A stretch of 64,000 nucleotides of DNA from Podospora bellae-mahoneyi (taxonomy: Eukaryota > Ascomycota > Sordariomycetes > Sordariales > Podosporaceae). Every line of letters begins with the position of its first letter. Within the stretch, counting starts at the first letter, position 1. Below are positions 23,730-36,287 of the stretch, piece after piece. The notes beneath the pieces are model-generated. The model saw nothing but the letters and a program-made list of their open reading frames with translations, did not search any database and was not told the origin of the DNA. The DNA is taken from positions 2,170,001-2,234,000 of the forward strand of contig NC_085885.1 in NCBI RefSeq assembly GCF_035222275.1. Direction: 5' to 3'. A program made the translations under genes and the position numbers.

Positions 23730-24472
23730 CTTCACGGGTCTGAGGGGATCAAAGGGGAAGATGGGGAGGGAGGAGGAAGGAGGGAGAAGGGGCCTGGAAC
23801 CCGGAAAAGGTCACATCACTGCAACACGCTTGCTGCTCCCCAAGTCCTTTATACCTGCAATCCTACCCCCCGACCAACACACCGGAACCTGAACGACAAA
23901 TCCAGACCAACTCGGCGATCTTGATGTTAGTTGTGGAGACGTCAACTCCGTCCTCCCCACGATCTCACTGCCCGCCCAGGCGCTAACTTCCTAAAACCCG
24001 GTTTCATTGGATTTGTTCGTCGTGATCGACACTGACTAGAGAAGCAGACGGTGGACCACTCTGTTGACCACAATCAGAATTGGGGAAGCTGGCACTGGCA
24101 AGAGTGCAGAATCTTGGTCACGACAACCAGAAAACTCACCTCTCTGGGTCCATCCCTTCTGCCCTAAATATGCACCGAACCACACGCTAACAATCCCACG
24201 CTAAGCACCCTGACACCTCGGCCCAACAGTTGACGTTTAAGGGGGTGTCACTGTCAAGCTGTAAGGACCACCTAGGTTATTGGATCCATAACCACCAATA
24301 AAATCATCATCCATCGTCGATCTTTGCTGCGAATAGAGTTCAATCGATCAATTCCAACATGTATCTACCCTAACTCCCCAGCCGTATTCGTACCTGCATT
24401 ATGATCATCTCGACTTCCCCTCCTCAACTCCCACCCCCCCGAAAAACCTCGGCTGTTCTAACCATACCTTCA
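23730..24472. other. Intergenic between GMC oxidoreductase and MFS gene
   Basis: No coding region was seen. It should hold the GMC promoter and the MFS 3' UTR. A dense G/A block at about 23755-23820 lies just upstream of the GMC start. Confidence 0.55.
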
Positions 24473-26330
24473 TCAGACCTTTATCCCCCCATCCCCCGCA
24501 CTATCAACAACAATGTCATCACGCTCAGTCGGTCGCCGTTGAGCCTTCACAACCCCGGCCTTCCCAATAACCCCGGACCCCCGAAAAGCTACTAAAACAA
24601 CCACGAATGCCGCACACCCCAACGCAAAATTCCACCACTCCGCTGCTCGCAGACCCGCGAGCGAAGCCGAGTCCCAAGGAATCACCGGCCCAGCCTCCTC
24701 GACATCAACCCCTCTATCACGCGCCATAACAGCCGTCTGAATCGCCGTCGCGACAGCCAAACCGATAGCCCTTCCCACCTGACCCATGGCATTAACCAAA
24801 GCCCCCCCCAAAGCCTGATCCGACTGAGGTAACGAATGACTCGTAAACAAAATCAAAGACGGCCACGTAGTATCAGCTCCAAAAACCGACAAGACCATAG
24901 CCGGGAACCCATAAGCCCAATACGTCGTCTCGGGCGGAATCGGAGCAGCAAAGAGTATCGACGATATCGACACGCAAAACGTTCCCACCGCCAAAAGCAG
25001 GTAAGTCGGCACCCGCGCCAAAAGCTGGCTGACAACCAGCGCGGTGATGACCCCCATGATCCCCGTCGGCAGAAACCTCAAGGTCGTCTGCAACGTCGAC
25101 AGGCCCTGAAAGTCCTGGTAAAAATACGTGGCATAAACCAGTAACCCATTGAAACTGCTGAAAAAGAGCGCCATGATCGCCATGGCAGCGCTGAATTTCG
25201 TGCTGTGAAAGACTGAAACCTTCATGATCGGCGCGCGTTTCTTCGTCTTTTCCAGATGTCTCTGCCAAAACACAAACAACGTCACCAAGATAACCGAAAC
25301 CACAATCAACACCGGTATCCACGGCGTCCTCCACCCAACTACATTTCCTTGTGTCAAGGCAAAAAGCAACGCCAGCAAGCCCACGGTAACCAACCCAGCC
25401 CCCAACCAGTCAACCGAATTCTTCACCGTGACCCCCTCATCATGCAAAGTATGATTCGGCGCCGGCAGGATAAAAAACGCCGCCACAGTCACAATGACAG
25501 CCAACAAACCCATAATGACAAAAACCCATTTCCATGAGGTGTACTCCGAGACAAAGCCCGCGAGCAAATTCCCAAACACCGCTCCCACAGGGGCACCTGC
25601 TGAGTAACAACTAAAAGCATAGTTTTTCGCTTTGCCAGGTCGAAAGGTAGTTCCTAGGATTCCAATCGCCGTTGGAACGTTGGCTGCCGCACCCTGTAGA
25701 CAAATGTTAGCATAACTAGGCGGTAATTTCACCCATTGTTCAACCTACAAGCCCAGAAAGACCACGAAACAAATCAAAGGCGATTTCGTTTGGTAAAAAG
25801 GGATTCACCAGCATGGTCATGGCGAACCAGGCCGAGCCAAAGATGAACATCCTTCTCTTGCCGTAGATGTCAGCTATCCTGCCCCAGAGGAGGAGGAAGC
25901 AGCCAAAGGTGAGGGAGTAGGCCGAGACGATCCATTGGAGGCGGGTGTCGGGGATGGAAAGGTCGCGGCCTATGGTTGGGAGGATGATGACCACTGCTTG
26001 GCCGGAGAGGGTCTATTTTAGTCGTTAGTTGTCAAGTCTGTGCATAGGTAGTGAAGGGAAGACGTGTACGTTGAGAAAACTCGCGCCTGTGACGGTAGCC
26101 ACGAGGGCGATACATCGCGCTTTTGAGAACGGCAAGTCCGATTTGGGCGGTTCATCGTCGTCGTGTGGTATTTCTTGGGCGACGTTGGTGGTGTCGGTGA
26201 GCTCATCGCTTAACTCCGAGTCACCCCCTTCCGATCTCGCTTGGATTCTCTCACGGGCCGACGATGCTGATGCTGCCGCCGACTGCCGGTGCGGAGAGAT
26301 CTTGTCATGGTCAACTGCCGGTGTTGCCAT
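24473..26330 (-). CDS. MFS multidrug/toxin exporter (DHA2-type, 14 TM)
   Basis: Exons 26330-26070, 26012-25749 and 25693-24473 give 581 residues, all junctions in phase 0; donors are GTACAC and GTAGGT. About 85 cytosolic N-terminal residues, acidic and Ser-rich, precede the first membrane segment. The drug-H+ antiporter signature is present as WIVSAYSLTFGCFLLLWGR and the loop motif as GRIADIYGKRRMF. Motif C-like GAPVGAVFGNLLAGF follows in TM5, and the helix count fits 14 TM. Such proteins export toxic metabolites or drugs through the plasma membrane. The next gene downstream, same strand, is a secreted oxidoreductase; no biosynthetic backbone gene lies nearby, so a metabolite cluster is only possible. 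Confidence 0.92.
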
Positions 26331-27721
26331 TGTTACGCAGGCGGCTCACACTCCAATGTTTTTTATTTTATGTTTTTGGATGGAAAGGAAAAGCAACAGT
26401 GGTGTTGTGATGAAGGGGATGGAAATATTTGTTTTTTGAATTTGAGTTGAGGTAAACGATATCCTGCCGGCCCCACCGGCTCGGTTGGGGATAGCGCGGG
26501 TGTATGGGCCATCACGACATAAGGTAAGGTACGGTACATGGTTCCTTCCCGAGTAGTAGTAAGATTTGGTCTGCGGGTTTGGAGGGGACGGGAGGAGGGA
26601 AAAGATGGGCGGCGGATTGTGGGACTCCGGAAATATCTTGGTGATGCCGGAACCGGGAGTGTCAGTATGGCATGGGGATTTGACATGTTTTGGGTGAACT
26701 TGGCATGCAGGTAGGTCTCAGTCAGAGGATTATGCTTATGATCGCTACCTTTCCCTTGCTTGGAGTTGTAGCGAGGCTTTGAAATGAGATGAAGGGGTGG
26801 GGGCTGCTTTTCATGATGTTTCTTTCTCGACTTTCTTCGCTGTGATGACCTTGCAATGATAGATAATTCGGTACTTTGCAAAGACGGCTTGATTTGATGG
26901 TCTCATCAAATGGCCCAGTAAGATCATATCAATCGCTATGTTTCTATTGCTGACATGCTTGATTCTCTCGAGTCGTTATTGTCATGCAGCACACCTACTC
27001 AAGAATGCAATGACTTTACAAAACCACTTTGCGCCCTCTTCTACCATTGAATTGATGAGTTGTTTATTGCAACTATGATATTTGACCAACCACAGCCATA
27101 TGACTTGCACACTGCTCTTAATCTCTTTGTACCTAGTCAGAGCAACCTGAAAAGCTGCAGCCTCTCACTCAAGTCAAACAAACGTTTGGTCAGACCAAGC
27201 TGCTGAGCCTAGCCCATTGTAACAGACAGAGCCTTTGTCAATTCACAAGACATCAACGTAAAAACAATGACTGGTCTTGGTCACTAAGGAAAATAACAAG
27301 AGCCCCTTGGAAGCGCGTCGCAATGTTGACAACCACTATGTTTCTTTGTGTCCTTCATCAGTCAACAAGCTGGCAGTGCCTCAAGGGGCAGTTTGGCTTT
27401 CACAGGACACTGTAGGCCCGACAGCGTCAAGCAAGCGCACATCCAAATGCTGAACTATTTGGACATATATAAGCTTGCTTGACACATAACCATCCTATCA
27501 CCAAAAGTTCATCCCTTATCAGCTCTACTTTACTCGACAAGCTCACATCAGGAACTGTTTTGCCTCTTCCTGACTCGATCCATCCCGCCTGTCTTCATAC
27601 TCGTCGTCACTCTTCACTCCAGCCAACTTCATAGGTACTTCATCTCACTCCAGCCCACTTTATACTCCATCTCACTCCAAGTATAGTCTTAGGTTTGACA
27701 GCAGTCTTGAACTCAGTCAAC
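26331..27721. other. Intergenic between divergent MFS and RNA-binding genes
   Basis: No gene was seen. The 250 nt before 27722 is rich in CTCACTCCA-like direct repeats and is probably the 5' leader of the RNA-binding gene. TATATAA near 27466 is a possible TATA element. Confidence 0.5.
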
Positions 27722-30700
27722 ATGTCTTCCTCAGAGAATAATCGTGTCTCTCGGACTCCAGACACTGAAGGAGACTTCAGCTCTCCCAACTCGTTTGTCT
27801 ATGTCCGTACACCTATGGCAACAATCAGCAACAACAAAGGGCTCAAGTCAACCGTCCACACTACCTCTGTTGACGAGAAGGCCTCTTTGTATCAAGAGGG
27901 TCAGCAACGCCATTACCAAGAACAGCGTCAACATCAGTATCGACAGCAGTATCAACCGCGGTATCGCCAGTCCAGCTATGCCAGCAATCGCAGCAGTCTT
28001 GCCAATGAAGTCATCTTTGACCATGAAGACTCCCCTCCTCCGCTGAAAGACAACAACGGTCCCTTTCACCCTGCCAGCCCCTATGCCAAAGATGATCAAA
28101 GCCATGGCCTGGGCATCAACGCCGAAGAAAGCTGCCTGCATCAAGAACAGCGAGGCACACGAACAGTCTCCAGCCCAGTAGGCACAAGCGGCAAGTACGG
28201 CAAGACCACAGAACAACCCCTCGCTGGGGTGAACTGGCGAGACCGCAGCGTGAGCTACGGTGACAGCTACGGGGGACGATGGTCTTCCAACCTACGGGGG
28301 TCAGCTGCTAGTGAGAGCTATGGCCCAAACAGGTTCTACCCCCCCGGTTACTACTTCTCTCCTGCGAACCGTTGGAATCCAAGCTTCCGCTCTTACAAGT
28401 CGTCAGCGAGCACCGATCTTCTTGCCAGTCTCACAAGCAACGCCAGAAAAGCCCCTTTCGCTGCACAACCTTCTTTGACAAACCGATTCAACATGTTCCA
28501 GACGTTGAACAACAACAACAACAACCAGACCGACGAGAACGATGAGAAGATGTCACACTGTGACAACAAGTCCGGAACCTTCGGCGTTGTCGGAGACGGC
28601 CGCTTCGGCGCCAGACCCACTCCCGCTGCCCCTGCCCCGCCTGTCCTCACCTCGATCGGTGCCTCCGGCTTTGCCTCAGGCAGGATGATGAGTCACCCCG
28701 GCGGGAACGACTCTGGAATCCCAGGCTTTGCCCAATCCCAACCCTCCGGCCCCGCCTACCACCCGGACACCCTCTCCTCCCAGCTCCGGTCCTTGTCCTT
28801 CCGCTCCGGCGCCGCCGCCATCCAAGCTCCTGGCCCCTTTTCCGCTGCCCAGCAGCACCCCTTCCCGGGCCAGCAGCACCCCTTCCCGGGCCAGCAGCGC
28901 CCCTTTTTCCCTCAGCCTGCCGCCGCCCCCTTGTTTCCCGCTGGCTTTCGCCCCCTCGCGTCCGTCCCCGAGACCGCCGTCGTCCGAGCTAGTCCCTCCT
29001 CCTCCGGCGCCCTCGTCCCAGCCCCTGGGCAGCCCTTTTTCTTCCGGCCGATGGAGTGCCGCACCCACCGCCGCCTGACCGAACTCGAGTCCTACGACTT
29101 GATGATCAAGGGGTTCAGCCCCAACTACAAGGGGAACCCGGACCTGGACCGGAACCGGAGCGCGACCATCCCCGAGGACATGAACTGTTCTCTCTTCCTG
29201 GTGGGCTTGCCCGCCGATGTGACGACCCACGAACTGCTTGCTGGGGTGAGGAACGTGGGACGGGTGTACGCCACCCACATCAACCCCCCTGAGCCGGAGA
29301 AGGGCCACGAGCAGAGCGCGGCCAAGATTGTGTTTTTCGAGAGGAGTGCTGCCGGTACGTGTTCATTCCCTTCCCCTTTTCTTCATATGCATTCAAGCAT
29401 TCCCACAACGCCTCAGAAAGTTCTGAGTAGGCCTTCCAAACTCTTGGATATGCCTTCAAGATATCTTCAGACCCCTTCCCACTATCCTGAGACGCCTCTT
29501 GGCCATCTTTTTAGGCCTATTGAACTCTCGAATAGGCCTAAAAGATGAGTTGGCACGCCCTCAAAACTCTTTGACAGGCCTCTCAAACCCCTTTTGACAC
29601 ATGCAACGTTCTTCCAAACGCATGAAACCAGAAAGCTAACCCACCCTTCCCACCAGAACGCTTCTTCCGCCAAACCACAACCCAGGGCTTCCGCATCCCA
29701 ACCCGCGCTCCTCCCCACAACCCCGCCCGCGTGACCTGGAACCGCATCCGGTCCGCCGAAGTCGACATCAACGGGTCAAAGTCTCGCGTCCTCCTCATCT
29801 CTGGACCCCCCCACATCGTCAACGAGCAGCACCTTCGCGAGTACTTCGACAACAAGCTCATCTACCAAGTCGACGAGATCATCGTCCACCACCCCGGCGC
29901 CGTCCCTGCCGCCTTGCCCACTCCCCCCGGTTCCTCTGCTGCCAATCCCTCGACAGGCAACCTCTCTAGCTCTGGTGGTCCCCGCGCCCCAGCCGGCCTA
30001 TTGGCCTATAACGACGTCCCTTCCGGCGCTCTCGTTGCCAGCCACAGCAACACCTCTTCCAGCTTGGGCGGTGTTCCCACCGGCTATAACAATAACAATT
30101 CTTCTTCCTCCTCGGGTCTCGCCCCCAACGTCAATGTTGCCGGCCACAGCAACATCCCCCTCGCCGCCGGTCCTCCCATCCTCGGCAACAACGACAACAA
30201 CGACACCAACGACAACAACGACAACAACGACAACAACGACACCAACGACAACAACGACAACAACGACAACAACGACAACAACGACAACAACGACAACAAC
30301 GACAACAACGACAACAACGACAACAACGACAACAACGACAACAACAACAACAACGACAACAACAACAACAACAACAGTGGCGCCAGCGGCTTCAGCCCCG
30401 GCCACTCCAAGTCCGCCTCCAGCATCAGCTCCGGAAGCCACAGGCCCAACTCTCTCCTGGGCCAGCTCAGGGGCGATAGAGCCCTCATCGAGTTCCGCTT
30501 CGGCAGTTACCGCTGCCAGTCCGAGGCCGCCCGCATGGCTCTCGTGAGAGAGTTTAGGGAGTTTGGGGTCTTGTGCGAGTTTGGGAGGGATCCTTGTGAT
30601 CGTGTGGAGGAGAAGGAGGAAGGAAAGGGGAAGGGGAGAGAGGAGGAGCAGCAGGTGGAGGTTTATTTGGGTGGTGGTGGAGATGGTTGTGAGGACCACC

Positions 30701-30930
30701 ACCCTTTCTGGAGGGAAGGAGAAGCTGGGATGGGTGGTGGTGCGTTTGCCGGCGGTGCTGGTGTTGGGGGTGATGCGCTTGCTGGCGGCGAGGGTGGTTT
30801 CGGCTCCGTGTTCACTCCGGGTGCGGGCGCGCACCTGTCCACGACGACCCCGGCTGGGAGTTACTTCCAGTCGCGGGCTCAGAGCGACAGCGTGCGCGCC
30901 CTGTGGGGTGATGCTCGTGAGGGGGCGTGA
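27722..30930 (+). CDS. RNA-binding protein with two RRM-like domains and Asn/Asp repeat
   Basis: Exons 27722-29354 and 29657-30930, separated by a 302-nt intron (donor GTACGT, acceptor CACCAG), give 968 residues. The first 470 residues are disordered and rich in Tyr, Gln, Ser, Pro and Gly. RRM1 begins with [19 protein letters not shown] and ends across the intron with [17 protein letters not shown] second RRM begins with [21 protein letters not shown] and appears to finish with [20 protein letters not shown], with about 200 residues inserted, including the Asn/Asp repeat at 30187-30375. The domain plan recalls fungal RNA-binding proteins loosely related to Mei2, but I cannot name it. It probably binds mRNA and could phase-separate. 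The C-terminus is Gly-rich. The start ATG lies 27 nt inside the open frame and is the first true ATG. Confidence 0.85.
29355..29656 (+). other. Unusually long intron with degenerate short repeats
   Basis: This intron of the RNA-binding gene is four to five times longer than others in the window. From about 29405 to 29600 it consists of diverged units of roughly 20-27 nt around an AGGCCTNNNAAACTCTTG-like core. Confidence 0.7.
30187..30375 (+). repeat. Coding minisatellite (AAC/GAC codons; Asn-Asn-Asp)
   Basis: Tandem 9-nt AACAACGAC units, with two ACC variants, encode about 60 residues of Asn/Asp inside the second RRM of the RNA-binding protein. The frame is kept throughout. Confidence 0.97.
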
Positions 30931-32248
30931 GGAGAAGTTTGAGTTTTCGGGAGGATTCTGTTTCGGGGTTTTTTTAGTTTGGGTTTTTTTTTGGTTTTTT
31001 TCTTTGCGATGGCAGACGGCTTCCTGAGTTTGGGGTTGGTGTGAGAGAATGGTCGGGGGGGGGTTTGGTGGTCTCGCCGGGAAATGCCAAAGTTGCGCAT
31101 TGACGCTTTAATATCTTTTTGTTTTTTCCTTTTGTTCATGGAGAATGGCATCTGGAGATGGGGTCAGGAAATAAATAGCATTGCAACTGTGGGAATACCA
31201 AGACTCTTCGGACATCCAAGAATATGGACTGCTGTGACTGTGGTTTGTGATGGTCGTGATGTTCGTGATGCTCTTCAACATGCCATGCTCTATTAGGGCA
31301 TTGAGAACAACTGACAGGATATGACCCGTCCGCATACATTATGATCAGGTTGCATTGACACTGAAGCAGACATATTGCGGATGGTGATACTGCGATATTG
31401 ATGGAGCATTGAACAGATGAAGTCTCATCAACCCTAACCCAGCAGCAAAAGACATTACAGGGTGGGGCATGGCGTTCCAGATCTTCGGGAGAGATCTTGG
31501 CACAGTGACGTCATGGGTCTTTCATGATGCCATCACCCAACTAAAGGATGGTATCTCGCGAGACGCGGGTTCATTGATGGCAGCTCTTTGGTCCAACGTG
31601 GAAGAGAGTCAAGTAATTCCTCTGATATTGTGTCACCGGGGCCAATCACAGGCAGCCACTGCCCTCAGACACACGCGTTCTGTTGGTGAGCAGCCACTGC
31701 AGCTCCCCACCTCGACGCCGGTGAACCACGACAGCCATTCGCCCCTTCCCTTGTAGCCTTCATTACGTCACAACGGAGAAATATGTCCTTCCACGGCGGC
31801 ACTGGGTGGCCAGCATGTGAGAATTCCTTTCCCACTCATGTCAGTACGAGGTGAGCAGCTACTTCCAGCTGATTCTTGGAGCAGCCAGCAGCAACTCCCA
31901 TTGTCCCCAGCTGGCAGATCATTGCTCCCCTGCCAAAAAAAACAAGCAAAGGTAAAACCCACTTATAGCTAAATTAGGTAGCAGTGACGTCTTGGACTCT
32001 TTCTTTCACAGACCCACAAACAAACCAACAGTGAACGTCTGGAACCGACCCTCCAACGTCCGCCAATATACTGCGCTTTGCACCTTCAACTTCCTCCTTC
32101 TCCCCTCTTCCTCTCCATACCAATTTGATACCCAACCACCATCACCAACCGCGATATTTTCCTCAGCCAGCAAAGAGGCATCTCCTTTCCCGTCTTTACA
32201 CATCCTACAACTACAACATCTTGCTGAAGAAAAAATAACACCATCATC
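30931..32248. other. Intergenic
   Basis: No gene is supported. T-rich runs near 30970-31010 and a G run near 31055 suggest the 3' UTR of the RNA-binding gene. The last 200 nt is C/T/A-rich leader for the Ish1 gene. A plus-strand frame at 31469-31756 has no domain. Confidence 0.5.
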
Positions 32249-33997
32249 ATGAGGATCGCCAAAGCGCTCCTGTCGTTGGCCCTCGTGGCTGACGCAGCTA
32301 TCGCTAGCTCTTGGTTTTCCAATGCTGGTAAGTGATGACTTGTGTTTTTCTCGACTTCTCCAGCTCATTATTAACAATATCTGCAGCCTACAACAAGTGG
32401 CACGAGACTGAGCTTGAGCGTTGGCTCTCCGATCACGATGTCCCCTATCCCACTCCTGCCGATCGCAAGGATCTCGAGAAGCTTGTCCAGAAGAACTGGG
32501 AGTCGCATGTCGTAACACCATACAACAGCTGGGACGCTGCCCAGCTTAATAGCTATCTCAAGCAGAAGGGTGTCGAGACCAAGGATTCCGCCCAGGCCAG
32601 CCGCGATTCTCTCGTCAGCCAGGTGAAGGGCTACTGGTACGAGACGGAGGACAAGGCTCAAACCGCCTGGACCAATGTCAAGGACTGGATTCTGGACAGC
32701 TGGACCGACAGCCAGCTCAAGGCCTTCTGCGATCGTCATGGTATTCCTGGTAAGTTGACATGACGTCATGTCTTGAATGTTTGAGGCGTCGACTAACACC
32801 GCCGTAGTTCCCCAACCCCGCACCCGTGATACTCTCCTTCAGAAGGCTAGGGTCGCTTACGAAACCGCTGCTCAAAAGGCCGGTGAGACTGCTGCCTACC
32901 CTGGCAACTGGTTGTACGAGACCTGGTCCGAGTCTGATCTCAAGGAGTGGCTTGATACCCATGGCATCCCGGCTCCTCAACCTACCACCCGCGACAAGCT
33001 CATTGCCTCTGTCCGCCGCAACTCTCGACTTGCCTCGCTTCGCATGCAGGAGCAGAAGGCTGCTGCTCAGAAGAAGGCTCAGGAAGCTTATGCCACCCTC
33101 ACTGACAAGGTTATTGACGCCTGGAGCGAGTCTCAGTTGAAGGAGTTCTGCGACAAGAATAGCATCCCCGTTCCTCAAGGTACCAAGCTCAACCAGCTCC
33201 GCTCTCTTGTCCGTAAGCACCGCGCTGAGATCATGGGTGACACTGTTGCCTCAACCGCTGCCTCTGCCTATGGCGCTGCTACTTCCAACGTTGGCGAGAA
33301 CGTTGCCAAGGCTACTGATGCCACTTCCCAGGCCGCTCTGGATGCCTTCAATGCTGCTGTCAACACCTGGTCTGAGAGCCGTCTCAAGGGCTACCTTGAC
33401 GCCCGTGGAGTCCCCATTCCTCAGGGATCCAAGACTGATGAGCTTCGTGCGCTCGTACGCAAGCATGCCCACAAGGCTGCTACCGGCTGGAGCGCCTGGA
33501 CCTGGGACGATCTGACCCTCGACAACCTCAAGGCTTACCTCGCTTCCTCTGGAGACGCTGCGGCGAAGAAGGCTGGTGAGAAGGCTGGCGCTACTCGCGA
33601 GGAGCTTGTCCAGGCTGCCAACGCTGCCTACGCCTCTGCTTCTTCTGCCGGTGGTAACTCCTTTGCCTCTGCTACCAGCTACCTTTCTCACGCCACCGAC
33701 AATGCCAAGGCTGCTACCTTTGATACCTGGAGCGAGAGTGATCTCAAGGCCTACTTGGACAGCTATGGCATTCCCGTCCCTCAGGGTTCAACTCTCAATG
33801 AGATCCGTGCCCTTGCTCGTCGCCAGTGGACTTACTACAAGTACGGCACCTCGTCTCCTTCCGAGACCATCTTCGCTAAGATCAAGGAAAACGTCTTGAG
33901 CGGCTGGGACTGGGTCACCGGTCAGGTCATGGCTGGCTCTGATGCCGCCAAGAAGAAGGCTGAGGAGGGCCGTGCCAAGGCGCATAAGGAGCTCTAA
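32249..33997 (+). CDS. ish1: Ish1/Msc1-repeat stress-response protein
   Basis: Exons 32249-32327, 32387-32749 and 32808-33997 (donors GTAAGT twice) give 543 residues, introns of 59 and 58 nt. The N-terminus is a signal peptide (MRIAKALLSLALVADAAIAS), so entry into the ER lumen or nuclear envelope is expected. The remainder contains about eight copies of the Ish1 repeat, with core WSESDLKEWLDTHGIPAPQ, and a shared tail of the type LRALVRKH. Fission yeast Ish1 is a nuclear-envelope stress protein; budding yeast Msc1 affects meiotic recombination partner choice. Helical Ala/Lys linkers separate repeats. The acceptors and phases were checked by the unbroken repeat pattern across both junctions. 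Confidence 0.93.
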
Positions 33998-36287
33998 GCT
34001 GGCTTCCCTCGACCTACATCACATCATGACAAGGAACTCTGTCAAGGCCGTGCATTCTGATCGGTATTGACGCCGAGTTTCATCTCTGTACAACATTTCT
34101 TAGGGTGGATACTCTTTGACCACCACACATGATGGCATTGACACGGCACAAAACTGGCTTGGAGGGTTACGAGTGGTTATCATTCAGGGGCTGCGGGTTT
34201 TTTGCAGCAAATGTTAATACTCGGGGTTATGTCTGGAGTTGGTCGTTGTTTTCTTTTTAGGTAGTTTCGTCTATCGGCCTCCATAGCAGGGGGTAATGAA
34301 ACTTGGTGAAAATGTTTGGTTCCTTGGTGGTGAATGATGGGCCATACTAATATTGTGTCCGGTGCTATGTTACACAACCTAGTTCTCTTCCAGATCTACT
34401 GGCCCTGGCCAATGAACAGCGAGATATACCTTTGACGGCATCTTGTATCCCTCCTCGTGGAGGTCATGGTACAACTCATGATTGTGGTTGCTGAGAATCC
34501 TTCATCGAGGTAAGAGCTTCTTCTGTTCCTGCATGATGAATATAGTAGATATCATGGTTGTTCCATGAGAGCTGAAAAAAGGTGAGCCTTGGCGAATTAT
34601 GAATTATATGTGGCAGGGCTGTGTGCACAGAAACAGGAAGCAAGCGTGTGTTTTGGTGTGTTGAATGGGTTGATGGGTGATGGAAATGGAGTTTACGTAA
34701 AGGTTATTTGGGATTGGGGTGTTTGAGACTGTGTGGTTGAGGGTGAGTGAAGAAGTGTGACAGGATTAGTAGGAGTATAAGGTTATCTGTTTACAGTTTA
34801 AAAATACCGAAAATCTAAGGCATTTATATCTTGGAAAAGGCTTAGATTAAAGATGTACAAAGGTTGGATTAAGTCTAGGAAGTCGACATATAAAGCTCGG
34901 ATTTAGCTCAGATTAAGTCCACCAGGAGCTTGGATTATACGATGAGTTTTAAAAGGGGATCCTAGGGATGGCTAGACATTGTAAAGTGAGAGGTGTATGT
35001 GCTTTTGCTTAGGGGCCTCTCTCTTTACTATCCAGTAGGGGGATGGCGGTATGTGGGACCTGGGCATTTCGAAGGTCGAAACTAGCCGGGTATTATCAAT
35101 GATCGTCATGGGGCAAGAGCAGCGCATATGCTGTTTAAAATTTTTCGGCAGATATCAGATGACGGTTCATGTTTGTCACAAGATAACACACCGGATTTGG
35201 AAGGTTCGGATATGCAGTCTCGGCGATTGATGGGTTGTTTATTTGGTTATCGCGCTTGCGACGGAATCTTGTTTCAGAACTTGCAGTCCAAGAGGTGATT
35301 TGCTTATGATGAACCACTCTCCGAGAGGTTTAACATCAACCACCACCCTCCATCCCATCCAGTTTAGTACCGTGCCACCATCACTCGGCAATGCGTGACT
35401 TGACCCGGGCAGCGAATTCATTGTCACACTTGAAAGTTCAAGTAGGCAGGTAGGTATGCAACCGCGCACTTATCATCTTGGTACGGTCTGGGTATAATTA
35501 TTAGGTATTATTGCGCTACTAAAGAACCAGTCGACCAGATCGCACCGTGTTCTCAAATGTTCGTGTCGCTAGATAAGACAAATGCCCAAACTCAAGTAAG
35601 GTACGGAGGTTGCCGGGTGCTAAAATTCCCATGTCCCCAGTCCCAAAGTGTCGAGGTAAACTCGCGCTCAAGTCCCAACCCCCAGGCCCCAGTTAGGTCC
35701 CTAGCCTCAAGTCCCAAACCACAAATCCCATAGAAAACACTGTCTCCCTTTCCCAAAGCCCAAATTTCGAATGCCACAAGCTGGGTAAACGGCAGGAGTA
35801 GTTACCAATCCATGAGGCAGTCATAGATAGAACTAAGCACCCCATTGATACTCTCCCAACACCAGCCTTCACAAAGTCCTCCCTTGTCTCCATCACAAAG
35901 GCATCCCACAGAAAAGGCAACGTCCGCGCCAACCTCAAGTAGCTAGGTATGCTTAGGTGAGTAGCGGTATGCGGAAAGAAACCTCGAAGCCTCAGAACCT
36001 AAGCCCCCAGAGCCCCATGGGCCAGTATTCCTGGCCTCTGTACCCCTCCGCGACCAATTATCCCCCACCTGATGGTACTTCCCCCATCGGCCCATCCTGT
36101 TCCCTCCAGGCCTCAAACCCCCACTGCTGCCACAATGACCAGAAGGCGACCATCTCCAACCCAGGCAGCTGCTTCATCACGCCCTCGCTCGTGAATCTCA
36201 TCGCTTCTTTAACCGCTTTCTCCTCAAAAATTAGCGTCGCTGTTCCTTTTCAGATCCTGATTTCCACATCTGGCTAAAACCGGGAAG
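33998..36287. other. Gene-poor intergenic region with AT-rich patch
   Basis: No gene was recognised over about 2.3 kb. After the 3' UTR of the Ish1 gene, an AT-rich patch occupies about 34790-34960. Short frames on the minus strand at 35239-35469, 35592-35777 and 35693-35938 lack domains. Confidence 0.55.
34790..34960. repeat. AT-rich patch with diverged GATTAAGTC repeats
   Basis: AT content is visibly above the flanks. AGATTAAAG, GGATTAAGTC, AGATTAAGTC and GGATTATAC recur at 20-45 nt intervals. This could be an old repeat altered by repeat-induced point mutation; no element family can be named. Confidence 0.45.

Noticed and set aside
30084-30834. Poly-Val, poly-Leu and poly-Thr frames over the NND repeat
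   Set aside because: They are other-frame translations of the AACAACGAC minisatellite. The Asn/Asp frame continues the RRM protein.
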